Of a DNA stretch of 64,000 nucleotides, positions 1 through 8,063 are shown in pieces (the stretch's first letter is position 1; each line of letters opens with the position of its first letter). The stretch is from the NCBI RefSeq assembly GCF_945605565.1, contig NZ_OX216966.1, forward strand, positions 1,167,001 to 1,231,000. The letters are read 5' to 3'. The notes beneath the pieces are model-generated. The model was not told where the DNA came from. It made no database searches and saw only the letters and a program-made list of their open reading frames with translations. The DNA comes from Paenibacillus dendritiformis (GTDB taxonomy: Bacteria; Bacillota; Bacilli; Paenibacillales; Paenibacillaceae). Position numbers and translations under genes: made by a program.

Positions 1-816
1 GGAGCGAAGCGGGAGACGGCATTCGAAGAGCCGTCGGAGAGCGAGACTGTGCCCGGAGAAGGCATCCGGGCGGTTGTCGGCGGTTCCGCGTATTGGGTAG
101 GCAGCGAGCGTGTGCTGGACATCGTCCAGGCGAGCGGATCGGCTGCCGAGCGCATCCGGCAGGCCCGGGACGAAGCCGAACGCATGAAGGCGAAGGGCTT
201 GACCCTGGTCGCCGTCGTCTCGGAGCAGGACGGGGAGCCGCTTGGCCTGTTCGGGCTCGCGGACGAGATTCGTCCGGAGAGCCGCGCTACCGTGGCTGCG
301 CTGCATGAAGCCGGCGTGAAGCATACGGTGATGCTGACGGGCGACCACGCCCAATCGGCGAAGCAGGTCGCGGATGCGGTTGGCGTGACCGACTGGTTCG
401 CGCAGCTGCTGCCGCAGCAGAAGGTCGGCAAGATCAAGGAGCTGGCCTCGAAGTACAAGGTCGCCATGGTTGGCGACGGCATCAACGATGCGCCAGCGCT
501 CGCATCCGCCCAACTGGGCATCGCTATGGGCAAAGGTACCGATAGCGCCGTCGAGACGGCCGATATCGTGCTGATGCAGGATCACCTCGGCAAGCTGCCG
601 AATGCAATCCGGATCTCGAAGCACGTCAACCGGATTATTCGCTGGAATATCGGCATCGCGCTCGGCTTGAAGATTGCGGCGCTGTTGCTTACGATTCCAG
701 GGCTGCTCACGCTGTGGATCGCCATTCTTTCCGATATGGGAGCGACCATTCTCGTCACATTGTTGGGCTTGACCATTCTGCTCGGCAAAGATAAAGACGT
801 GGCCGGCGTCAAATAA
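1..816 (+). CDS. Heavy-metal P1B-type ATPase, C-terminal part (5' end outside window)
   Basis: This is the C-terminal part of a metal-exporting P-type ATPase. The frame is open from base 1, so the start lies upstream; the GTG at 49 is internal. Visible motifs are the TGDH segment of the P domain and the hinge GDGINDAPAL. Two closing membrane helices end in the segment ILSDMGATILV, typical of the ZntA/CadA (Zn, Cd, Co, Pb) subgroup rather than the copper pumps. The N-terminal metal-binding domain, the CPC helix and the DKTGT phosphorylation site are not in the window, so metal specificity is inferred from the C-terminus only. A strong terminator follows. Confidence 0.93.
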   Translation, partial: GAKRETAFEEPSESETVPGEGIRAVVGGSAYWVGSERVLDIVQASGSAAERIRQARDEAERMKAKGLTLVAVVSEQDGEPLGLFGLADEIRPESRATVAALHEAGVKHTVMLTGDHAQSAKQVADAVGVTDWFAQLLPQQKVGKIKELASKYKVAMVGDGINDAPALASAQLGIAMGKGTDSAVETADIVLMQDHLGKLPNAIRISKHVNRIIRWNIGIALGLKIAALLLTIPGLLTLWIAILSDMGATILVTLLGLTILLGKDKDVAGVK

Positions 817-844
817 AACCGAATTTGCCATTACGATATATTCA

Positions 845-893
845 GACCTTCCCTTGACGTCTCCGGAAGAGACGCGAGGGGAGGTCATTTTTT
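845..893 (+). terminator. Rho-independent terminator after the P-type ATPase
   Basis: A long imperfect stem of about 18 bp (starting GACCTTCCC, ending GGGGAGGTC) with a CGGAA loop is followed by ATTTTTT. It lies 29 bases after the ATPase stop codon. Confidence 0.9.
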
Positions 894-1051
894 GGCGTTG
901 GGGCACAGCTGGTTGGAAGGGCGGAGCATACAAGGGTAAGGAAGGGCAGGCCAAGCGGTACCGGAACATGCTGCTGGAGACAGGATCGTGTAAATGGAGA
1001 CAACTATGGAAATAACTTTACAGAATGTATGAAGAGAGGAGTGGGTATACA

Positions 1052-2368
1052 ATGACGACAGTCGAACATGGCGATCGCCCTGGCCGCCGCAGGACCCGGG
1101 AATCGGCATGGAGGGCAGCACTTCAATCGATGCGGGGACAGGGTCAGCGCTTCAGGCGGACTGCCCGTCTGCCTTGGGCAGCCGTCCTGCTTGCCGGAGT
1201 CCTGCTGCTTGCTGCCGGCTGCGAGAAGAGCGAGCCGGTGTCAGGAGAGGCCGCGTTCCATGCCGGCGAGCCGATGGCGGAGGAGCGGGCACTCGATGCG
1301 CCCTGGATCGCCATGAAAAATATGGTCCGCATCAATACGAACGATCCGGTGAAGGCCGCGGTCTACGTGTCGCGTACGGTATGGCCTGCCGGAACGGATA
1401 ATCAGCGGCCGAACGCCGTCGTGCTGGTGCCGAAGGAGGACTGGGCCGTTGCGATGGCGGCGGCGGATTTAATCCATTTCCCGAATAACGGGCCCTTGCT
1501 CTATCTTGACGCCGAAGGCATTCCCGACGATACGCTGGCAGAGCTGAAGCGGCTGAAGCCTGCCGGCTCTCCCGACAACAATGGCATCCAGGTCATTGTC
1601 GTCGGCAAGGTCAGTGATGACGTCCTGAAGGAGCTTCGCGGGCTGGATCTGAAGGTCGATGCGATTCCGGGCGACGATCCGGCCCGCGTCGCCTCGGCCA
1701 TCGACGCCTATTATACGCGCGTAAGCAAGGAACAGCCGTCCTCGGTCATTATCGCTTCCAGCGAAGATGCAGCCTACGCGATGCCGGCTGTCAACTGGAT
1801 AGCCCATATGCCGGAGCCGGTGCTCTATGTGTCCCGGCAAGGCATTCCGCAGGCGACTGCCGACGCCCTCGCCAAGCGGCGCAAAAAAGCCGTAATGTAC
1901 GTGTTAGGCCCGAAGGAGCTCATTCCCGAGGAAGTGCTGGAGCCATTAAAGGCTTTTGGCAGAGTGGAGCGGATAGCGGCGGACAATCCGATCGATCTGG
2001 CGATCGCGTTCGCCAAGTACTACGATCCGCAGACAGGCTTCGGATGGAGGATTAGGACGCCGGGACATAATTTCTCCTTCGTGCGCGAAGGCGATGAGCA
2101 ACTGGCGGTCATTCAGGCGCCGTTCGCCCATCTGGGCAAGCACGCTCCGCTGCTGTGGACGAGCGGAGGCAAGGTCCCGCCGCAGGTGCAGGCCTATCTC
2201 GAATCCGTTCGTCCCCGCTATAAGGAGACGCCGGTCGAAGGGCCGTTCAATGCGGCCTGGCTTACCGGAGCGGCGGAGACCGTGATGCCGAGCGTGCAGA
2301 GCGCCCTGGACGCGCTGCTGGAAATCGAGGCGCAGTCCGGAGCGGGGCATGGCGGTCACGGCCACTAA
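1052..2368 (+). CDS. Lipoprotein with cell-wall-binding repeat 2 domains
   Basis: The protein is a probable secreted, lipid-anchored cell-wall protein of 438 residues. An Arg-rich N-terminus is followed by a hydrophobic stretch and the lipobox LLLAAGC. The body contains tandem ~90-residue segments of the cell-wall-binding repeat 2 type (PF04122), for example VVLVPKEDWAVAMAAADL and SVIIASSEDAAYAMPAVNW. It ends in a His/Gly-rich tail (GHGGHGH). I chose ATG 1052, which has GAGAGGAG ten bases upstream; an in-frame ATG at 1025 lacks a site. The His tail next to a zinc-type ATPase could suggest metal binding, but that is inference. Biochemical function is unknown. Confidence 0.8.
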   Translation: MTTVEHGDRPGRRRTRESAWRAALQSMRGQGQRFRRTARLPWAAVLLAGVLLLAAGCEKSEPVSGEAAFHAGEPMAEERALDAPWIAMKNMVRINTNDPVKAAVYVSRTVWPAGTDNQRPNAVVLVPKEDWAVAMAAADLIHFPNNGPLLYLDAEGIPDDTLAELKRLKPAGSPDNNGIQVIVVGKVSDDVLKELRGLDLKVDAIPGDDPARVASAIDAYYTRVSKEQPSSVIIASSEDAAYAMPAVNWIAHMPEPVLYVSRQGIPQATADALAKRRKKAVMYVLGPKELIPEEVLEPLKAFGRVERIAADNPIDLAIAFAKYYDPQTGFGWRIRTPGHNFSFVREGDEQLAVIQAPFAHLGKHAPLLWTSGGKVPPQVQAYLESVRPRYKETPVEGPFNAAWLTGAAETVMPSVQSALDALLEIEAQSGAGHGGHGH

Positions 2369-2402
2369 GCATTGATTCGCACCTCTGCACGCTGAACGCC
2401 TA

Positions 2403-2442
2403 GACAAGAGCGCGAGCCGGATGATCCGCTCGCGCTCTTGTC
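2403..2442. terminator. Bidirectional terminator between convergent genes
   Basis: A perfect 15-bp inverted repeat (GACAAGAGCGCGAGC and its complement) with a 10-base loop sits between the lipoprotein gene and the convergent methyltransferase gene. T-tracts are short on both sides. Confidence 0.75.
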
Positions 2443-2444
2443 CT

Positions 2445-3224
2445 TCATCCGCGCAGCGGCTTATGCGCCGCGAACCGCAGCCTTGCGTAGTCCAAGGTCC
2501 ATTCGTCCCCGCTGTACAACGAAGGCCGGCACCGTTCTTTAACGAGGCGGAACAGGCGGCCCGACTCCTTCTCCCCCACGGCGCGGACGAAGGGCTTGGC
2601 GAAGCTCTCCAGCCAGTAATCCATTCCGGCATCGCCATCCGGCAGCACGGTAGGCCGATTGAAATGAACGGCCATATCGACATGGAAGCCGGCCGCCTCC
2701 AGCCGCGAGGCGTATTCCCCCAAGGGAGGGAAATACCACGGATGGAAGGCAGAGGCTTCGATTCCGTATTCGGCAAGCAGCACGTCCTCGATGGCTTGCT
2801 CCACGGTCCGGATATTCCCCCGGCCGCCGAACTCCCCGACGAACCGCCCTCCCGGCCGCAAGCATCGCCATACTTCGGCGAGAACCTGGTCCGCCGCCTT
2901 CATCCAGTGCAGCGCCGCGTTCGAGAATACGGCATCGAACGCTTCAGCCAGCGTGTCAGGAAGGGGACATTCCGCGTCCGCGACCATGAATCGCAGCTCC
3001 GGGTATTTGCTGCGCGCCTGTGCAATCATCGCCTCCGATTTGTCGATGCCGACCACATGAGCGCCGCTCTCCCGGATGCGGGCCGTGATATCTCCGGTGC
3101 CGCAGCCGACATCCAGCACCGATTCCCCTGCCATTGGCTGGAGCAGGCCAATCACATTTTGCCCATGGGCGGACACGAACCCTAGCTTGCTGTCATACAG
3201 TTCAGGACACCACTCATCTGCCAT
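2445..3224 (-). CDS. Class I SAM-dependent methyltransferase
   Basis: The product (259 aa) is a soluble S-adenosylmethionine-dependent methyltransferase of the UbiE/trans-aconitate methyltransferase-like fold. Motif I is VLDVGCGTGDI near residue 35. An acidic motif follows at the end of beta-2 (VVGIDKSEAMI), then a motif IV-like segment (FDAVFSNAALHW). The start is set at 3224 because AAGGAGTGAG lies six bases upstream; a longer frame to 3272 has no site. It resembles small-molecule methyltransferases of the Tam/TehB type by the SNAALHW segment, but the substrate cannot be told. It is transcribed alone, convergent with the lipoprotein gene. Confidence 0.85.
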   Translation of the reverse strand: MADEWCPELYDSKLGFVSAHGQNVIGLLQPMAGESVLDVGCGTGDITARIRESGAHVVGIDKSEAMIAQARSKYPELRFMVADAECPLPDTLAEAFDAVFSNAALHWMKAADQVLAEVWRCLRPGGRFVGEFGGRGNIRTVEQAIEDVLLAEYGIEASAFHPWYFPPLGEYASRLEAAGFHVDMAVHFNRPTVLPDGDAGMDYWLESFAKPFVRAVGEKESGRLFRLVKERCRPSLYSGDEWTLDYARLRFAAHKPLRG

Positions 3225-3461
3225 TACTAGCTCACTCCTTTTTGGCTTCGGTATGGCTTGATTATGGCACAAACTACTTTATTGATTAAATATATGAATC
3301 CTATTATTTTTATAACTAATAACAATAAGTTAATTTATTATGTTAACAAACAGTGACATACCTCACAGATTTGAAGAGAAAATTATTAAAACAAATGGAA
3401 AATTGTCCGTATATCTATTACAGTTAAGAAAGGAAGAAACAAGTAGAAAAGGGTGAATCCA

Positions 3462-4190
3462 TTGGCAAAAACTACGAAACACCGAGCGACCTCAAGCTCG
3501 CGCAAAGGAAAAAAAGGAAATGACCGCGCCTTTTTGTTAATGATCCCCATCGCGATTGTCGTTTTGGCCGTTCTCATTTATGTATTGAATCAGCAAGGGG
3601 AGAAAATGAAGCAGGAAGAGATGGCGAACCAGCCTCCGGTTGAATTCAACATCGAGGGACAGCCTACGCTTGGGAATGCCGATGCCGCCGTGTCGATAGT
3701 GGAATTCGGCGATTACAAGTGCCCGGCCTGCAAAATTTGGAATGATACCGTATACCCTCAATTGAAAGCGGACTATATTGACACTGGCAAAGTGAAATTC
3801 ACGTTTTTGAATAAACTCGTCATTCCGGGCTCCGAATTGGCGGCCGAGACGGCCGAAGAGGTGTTCCGCCAGCAGCCGGAAGCGTTCTGGTCGTTCCATC
3901 ATGAGCTGTACCGCGCGCAGCAGGAAGAGAGAAAAGACTGGGCGACCGCGCCGTTCCTCGTCGATTTCGCCCAGCGTACTGTGCCGGATCTCGATACGGC
4001 CCAGCTGGAAAAGGCGCTTCAGGATCGCACGATGCGGGATGAAGTGATGAAGGACGAACAGCAAGCGGCTCAGGCCCAGGTCCACGGCACGCCGACGGTG
4101 TTCGTGGACGGTGTGGAGTTCAACGGCGATTATCTTGATTATGAAGGCCTCAAAGCGATGATCGATAAAGCTTTGGAGCAGGCGAAATAA
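3462..4190 (+). CDS. bdbD: BdbD-like thiol-disulfide oxidase (DsbA family)
   Basis: Membrane-anchored, extracytoplasmic thiol oxidase that introduces disulfides into exported proteins. A basic N-terminus is followed by one transmembrane helix (about residues 25-43) and a DsbA/thioredoxin-4 domain. The active site CPAC lies at about residues 87-90, and the cis-proline loop is HGTPTVFVDG. The length (242 aa) fits Bacillus BdbD. The start is most likely TTG 3462, eight bases after AAAAGGG; GTG 3453 overlaps that site. Its partner bdbC starts 20 bases downstream, so the two form an operon. Upstream 3225-3461 is an AT-rich promoter-bearing gap. Confidence 0.92.
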   Translation: MAKTTKHRATSSSRKGKKGNDRAFLLMIPIAIVVLAVLIYVLNQQGEKMKQEEMANQPPVEFNIEGQPTLGNADAAVSIVEFGDYKCPACKIWNDTVYPQLKADYIDTGKVKFTFLNKLVIPGSELAAETAEEVFRQQPEAFWSFHHELYRAQQEERKDWATAPFLVDFAQRTVPDLDTAQLEKALQDRTMRDEVMKDEQQAAQAQVHGTPTVFVDGVEFNGDYLDYEGLKAMIDKALEQAK

Positions 4191-4210
4191 ACGGAACTGG
4201 GGGAACCGCT

Positions 4211-4633
4211 ATGTCGAGCATTCGAAGATATGCTTTGCATCTCGCTTGGCTCGTCGCCGTCATCGCGACGGGCGGCAGCTTATATATGAGCGAAATTCTG
4301 CTCTGGGAGCCATGCAAGCTGTGCTGGGTACAGCGTATCTTCATGTACCCGCTTGTTCTGCTGCTGGGGATTGCCGCTTACCGCGGCGACCGGGGGATTT
4401 TCCGCTACACCTTGCCGCTGTCGATTATCGGAGGCTCGGTGTCCATTTATCATTACATGGTGCAGAAAGTTCCTGGCATGGAGGAGATCTCGCCTTGCCG
4501 GACCGGCGTGCCTTGCGGTTCCGATTACCTTGATTTATTCGGTTGGATTACGATTCCGTTGTTGGCTCTCGTTGCTTTTGTCTTGATTACGATCCTGTTG
4601 TTCACCGCGAGTAAGGACGAATCCGAAGAGTAG
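4211..4633 (+). CDS. bdbC: BdbC-like disulfide bond formation protein (DsbB family)
   Basis: Four-helix membrane quinone reductase that reoxidises BdbD and passes electrons to quinone. The 140-residue length matches BdbC. Two cysteine pairs are present: C35-C38 in PCKLCW at the end of the first loop, and C96/C102 in the second extracytoplasmic loop (SPCRTGVPC). The conserved Gln-Arg after the first pair (WVQRIF) is also there. Translation is probably coupled to bdbD. The next gene (chemotaxis receptor) begins 41 bases downstream, so read-through is possible, but no functional link is implied. Confidence 0.93.
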   Translation: MSSIRRYALHLAWLVAVIATGGSLYMSEILLWEPCKLCWVQRIFMYPLVLLLGIAAYRGDRGIFRYTLPLSIIGGSVSIYHYMVQKVPGMEEISPCRTGVPCGSDYLDLFGWITIPLLALVAFVLITILLFTASKDESEE

Positions 4634-4674
4634 AGACAAACCATACCGTTCATCAATCATGGGGAGATGACAAG

Positions 4675-5946
4675 ATGAAATTCGGATTTCAGGCGAAAAT
4701 GGTGTTGGGGTTGCTGATCGTATCGGCGGTCACGTATGCGACCAGCGGATTTTTCATCTTTATTTTGAAGCCGGTATTGGCGCCGGATATGAACGCCGTG
4801 GTCTATGATGCCATTATTTTTGCGCTTGGCATCTTCTGGACATGCTTCCTTGGCTGGCTGGCCGCCCGCTTCATCGTCAAGCCGCTGACCCAGTTGGCGA
4901 AGGCGGCTGACGAAGCGGCGCAGGGCAATCTGAATGTCGACATTCCGGCCTACCGGTTTCATGATGAGATTCGCGTTCTCGTCGAATCATTCGGGACGAT
5001 GATACGTAATCTCCGTAGCATGATTGCGGAGATTAAGCAGAGCGTGGAGATCACGACGCGCAATACGGAGATGCTGGGGGATGCGATGTCGGCGGCCGCC
5101 GAGCAGATTGAGCATATTTCACGGACGGCGGAGGAGATGAACCGGGGGGCCGAGCAGCAGGCCGAATGGACGGCCGAATCAGCGGCGACGGTCGAGCGGA
5201 TCCACGAATCCGCGCTGGACGTGCAGCGCCAGGCAAGCGACACCGAGCGGATGACCTCCGACATGCTGGGAGCGCTGGCCGACAGCGAGGACATGCTCAA
5301 ATCGATTATCGACGGCATGCTTCATGCCGCGGAATCCGGCCAAGCCTCCATTCAGACGGTGGAACGCCTGAATGATCAGGCCGCCCAGATTGGGGATATC
5401 TCCATCGCCGTGCGGGAGATCGCGGATCAGACGCATCTCCTCGCCTTGAATGCTTCGATCGAAGCGGCCCGGGCCGGAGAGCAGGGGGCCGGCTTCGCGG
5501 TTATCGCCTCCCAGGTGCGCAAGCTCGCCGAACAGAGCGCTGAAGCCGTCGGCAGCATTAACGAGCGCATCGTACATATGCAGTCCCAGGTTGAAGAAGC
5601 GGTTCGGCTCATTACCGCACAGGTGGAGATGGTGAGCGTCGAAGCGGGAAAAAAAGACGATGCCGCGGAAGCGCTTCACACGATTGCGGAAGTAACCCGG
5701 CGGGCATCCTCCTCAATGCGCGATATTGCATCGGCGGTCGGACAGCAGACCGAGCAATTTGCAGCTACCCTCGGGCAGACGAAGCAGATGGCCGTCGTCG
5801 TGGGAGAGATGGCGTCAGGCACAAGGCAGGTAGCGAGCGCCACGCAGGAGCAGACCGCGATGATGCAGGAGATCGCGGCATCCTCGGAAGTGCTGCGAGA
5901 ACAGGCAGTCCGCTTGAAGCGGCAGACGGAAGTGTTCCGAGGCTGA
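4675..5946 (+). CDS. Methyl-accepting chemotaxis protein with minimal sensor domain
   Basis: Chemoreceptor-like signalling protein of 423 residues. Two N-terminal membrane helices (about 7-30 and 42-63) are separated by only about 10 residues, so there is essentially no extracellular ligand domain. A HAMP domain follows (about 60-115), then a coiled-coil MCP signalling domain. The highly conserved hairpin tip is visible ([20 protein letters not shown], residues about 246-265). Because the sensor loop is tiny, it probably senses a membrane or cytoplasmic cue, or works through partners. RBS GGGGAGATGACAAG precedes ATG 4675. A terminator follows at 5979. Confidence 0.93.
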   Translation: MKFGFQAKMVLGLLIVSAVTYATSGFFIFILKPVLAPDMNAVVYDAIIFALGIFWTCFLGWLAARFIVKPLTQLAKAADEAAQGNLNVDIPAYRFHDEIRVLVESFGTMIRNLRSMIAEIKQSVEITTRNTEMLGDAMSAAAEQIEHISRTAEEMNRGAEQQAEWTAESAATVERIHESALDVQRQASDTERMTSDMLGALADSEDMLKSIIDGMLHAAESGQASIQTVERLNDQAAQIGDISIAVREIADQTHLLALNASIEAARAGEQGAGFAVIASQVRKLAEQSAEAVGSINERIVHMQSQVEEAVRLITAQVEMVSVEAGKKDDAAEALHTIAEVTRRASSSMRDIASAVGQQTEQFAATLGQTKQMAVVVGEMASGTRQVASATQEQTAMMQEIAASSEVLREQAVRLKRQTEVFRG

Positions 5947-5978
5947 GCCTCAAGCCGAATGGGATAATGGACTTGAAC

Positions 5979-6016
5979 GAGACTTGCACCGATATGAGCG
6001 GGGCAAGTCTCTTTTT
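5979..6016 (+). terminator. Rho-independent terminator after the chemoreceptor gene
   Basis: A 9-bp stem (GAGACTTGC/GCAAGTCTC) with a 15-base loop is followed by TTTTT. Confidence 0.88.
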
Positions 6017-6043
6017 GCAACATTTGTGCATGCAGGTGGCAAA

Positions 6044-6080
6044 AAAATTGCATGTTCATTTGCAGGAAAACCGCTATCAT
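6044..6080 (+). promoter_or_regulatory. Putative promoter/operator of the GH35 gene, matching that of the next gene
   Basis: The sequence ATTGCATGTTCATTT, followed about 12 bases later by TATCAT, lies 70 bases before the GH35 start. The same arrangement (ATTGCATGTTGATTT, then TATGAT) occurs at 7931-7968 before the GH123-like gene. The TATSAT element may be a -10 box; no good -35 is obvious, which would fit an activator-dependent promoter. This is inference from similarity of the two gaps. Confidence 0.5.
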
Positions 6081-6150
6081 GAAGGTAAGGTCTGCTATAG
6101 ATCGAAGGAGCAGGTATTATCAGGATGATATCGGCGAAGGAGAGAAACCA

Positions 6151-7902
6151 ATGACAACGCTTTCTTATGACCAAGGGCAATTTACGATGGGAGACCGCCC
6201 CATTCAGCTTATTTCCGGTGCGATACATTATTTTCGCGTCGTGCCGGCCTATTGGGAGGATCGCCTGCGCAAAATCAAGGCGATGGGCTGCAACTGCATC
6301 GAGACGTACGTAGCCTGGAATCTGCATGAGCCGCGCGAGGGCGAGTTCCATTTCGAAGGCATGTCGGATGTGGCGGAATTCGTCCGTCTCGCCGGCGAGC
6401 TTGGCTTGTATGTGATTGTTCGCCCAAGCCCGTACATTTGCGCCGAGTGGGAATTCGGCGGCCTGCCAGCTTGGCTGTTGAAGGATGACATGAGATTGCG
6501 CTGCAACGATCCGCGCTTTTTGGAGAAGGTGGCAGCTTATTATGATGCGCTGCTCCCTCAACTGACGCCGCTGTTGGCTACCAAGGGCGGTCCGATTATT
6601 GCCGTTCAGATCGAGAACGAATATGGAAGCTACGGCAACGATCAGGCCTATCTGCAAGCGCAGCGGGCGATGCTGATCGAGCGCGGAGTCGACGTGCTGC
6701 TGTTCACCTCGGACGGCCCTCAGGATGATATGCTGCAGGGAGGCATGGCGGAAGGCGTGCTCGCGACCGTCAACTTCGGTTCCCGCCCGAAGGAAGCGTT
6801 CGACAAGCTCAAGGAGTACCAGCCGGATGGGCCGCTTATGTGCATGGAATATTGGAACGGCTGGTTCGACCATTGGTTCGAACAGCACCATACCCGCGAT
6901 GCGGAGGATGCGGCTCGCGTGCTTGACGACATGCTCGGCATGGGCGCCTCCGTTAATTTCTATATGGTGCACGGAGGCACGAACTTTGGCTTCGGCAGCG
7001 GCGCCAACCACAGCGATAAATATGAACCGACCGTTACAAGCTATGATTATGATGCGGCGATTAGCGAGGCCGGGGATTTGACGCCGAAGTACCATGCATT
7101 CCGTGAAGTTATCGGCAAATATGTCTCCCTTCCGGAAGGAGATCTGCCGGCGAATACGCCGAAGGCGGACTATGGTTCCGTCCCGGTTACCCGCCGTGTG
7201 AAGCTGTTCGATACGCTGGAGCCGATGACGGAGGTCCGGGACAGCATCTGTCCGGAACCGATGGAGAAATACGGCCAGAACAACGGCTTCATTATGTATT
7301 CGACTCGCGTCAGCGGGCCGCGTCCAGAGAGCCGGTTAACGATTCAGGATGTGCGGGATCGGGCGCTGGTCTTTCTCGATCGCAAGCTGGTTGGCGTCGT
7401 GGAGCGCTGGAATCCGCAATCGATACCGGTCACGATACCAGAAGGCGGCGCTCAACTGGACATCCTGATCGAGAATATGGGCCGGGTCAATTACGGGCCT
7501 CAACTGTACGACCGCAAAGGCATAACGCACGGGGTGCGCTTGAACGGACAGTTCCTGTTCCATTGGCAGGTCCGTTCGCTGGAGCTGGAGACGCTGGCCG
7601 GCTTGAGCTTCGATGCGGCGGCTGCTGCGGCATGGGAAGAGGAGCAGCCCGGATTCTATGAAGCGAAGCTCGTTATTGAGGACGAGCCGAAAGATACCTT
7701 CCTTCGTCTGGACGGATGGAAGAAGGGCGTTGTCTTCATGAACGGCTTCAATCTGGGCCGTTATTGGGAAGTAGGCCCGCAGCAAGCGCTCTATGTTCCG
7801 GCCCCGGTTCTGCGTCAGGGCGAGAATGAGATCATTGTGTTCGAGCTGCATCGGGAAGGGAAGCCGCTGCGCTTTGAGGCAGCTCCGTCACTGTCGAAAT
7901 AA
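6151..7902 (+). CDS. Glycoside hydrolase family 35 beta-galactosidase
   Basis: Retaining exo-beta-galactosidase of 583 residues that removes terminal beta-linked galactose. The (beta/alpha)8 domain fills about residues 5-330. The signature AVQIENEYGSYG places the acid/base at E157, and MEYWNGWFDHW gives the nucleophile E233. C-terminal beta-sandwich domains follow, with the usual NGFNLGRYW segment near the end. ATG 6151 is preceded by GAAGGAGAG; the upstream in-frame extension lacks a site. There is no signal peptide, so it acts in the cytoplasm on imported oligosaccharides. The next gene is another glycan-active enzyme with a similar promoter region. A sugar importer is not in the window. 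Confidence 0.93.
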   Translation: MTTLSYDQGQFTMGDRPIQLISGAIHYFRVVPAYWEDRLRKIKAMGCNCIETYVAWNLHEPREGEFHFEGMSDVAEFVRLAGELGLYVIVRPSPYICAEWEFGGLPAWLLKDDMRLRCNDPRFLEKVAAYYDALLPQLTPLLATKGGPIIAVQIENEYGSYGNDQAYLQAQRAMLIERGVDVLLFTSDGPQDDMLQGGMAEGVLATVNFGSRPKEAFDKLKEYQPDGPLMCMEYWNGWFDHWFEQHHTRDAEDAARVLDDMLGMGASVNFYMVHGGTNFGFGSGANHSDKYEPTVTSYDYDAAISEAGDLTPKYHAFREVIGKYVSLPEGDLPANTPKADYGSVPVTRRVKLFDTLEPMTEVRDSICPEPMEKYGQNNGFIMYSTRVSGPRPESRLTIQDVRDRALVFLDRKLVGVVERWNPQSIPVTIPEGGAQLDILIENMGRVNYGPQLYDRKGITHGVRLNGQFLFHWQVRSLELETLAGLSFDAAAAAAWEEEQPGFYEAKLVIEDEPKDTFLRLDGWKKGVVFMNGFNLGRYWEVGPQQALYVPAPVLRQGENEIIVFELHREGKPLRFEAAPSLSK

Positions 7903-7930
7903 ATAGGCTTTCGTTCATATAGATAGCCAA

Positions 7931-7968
7931 AATATTGCATGTTGATTTTCTAGCCAAAGCGTTATGAT
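7931..7968 (+). promoter_or_regulatory. Putative promoter/operator of the GH123-like gene
   Basis: ATTGCATGTTGATTT is followed by TATGAT at 7963-7968, about 95 bases before the start codon. It closely resembles the element upstream of the GH35 gene, so both genes may share a regulator. Confidence 0.5.
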
Positions 7969-8063
7969 GGGAAAAACGTTGATGTTCAACCGCAATTTCA
8001 GTTCCAGCAGCAGCGGTTCGCCAGCGCCGTGAACCATGCGAGCGGCAGAGGAGTGAGAACTCG

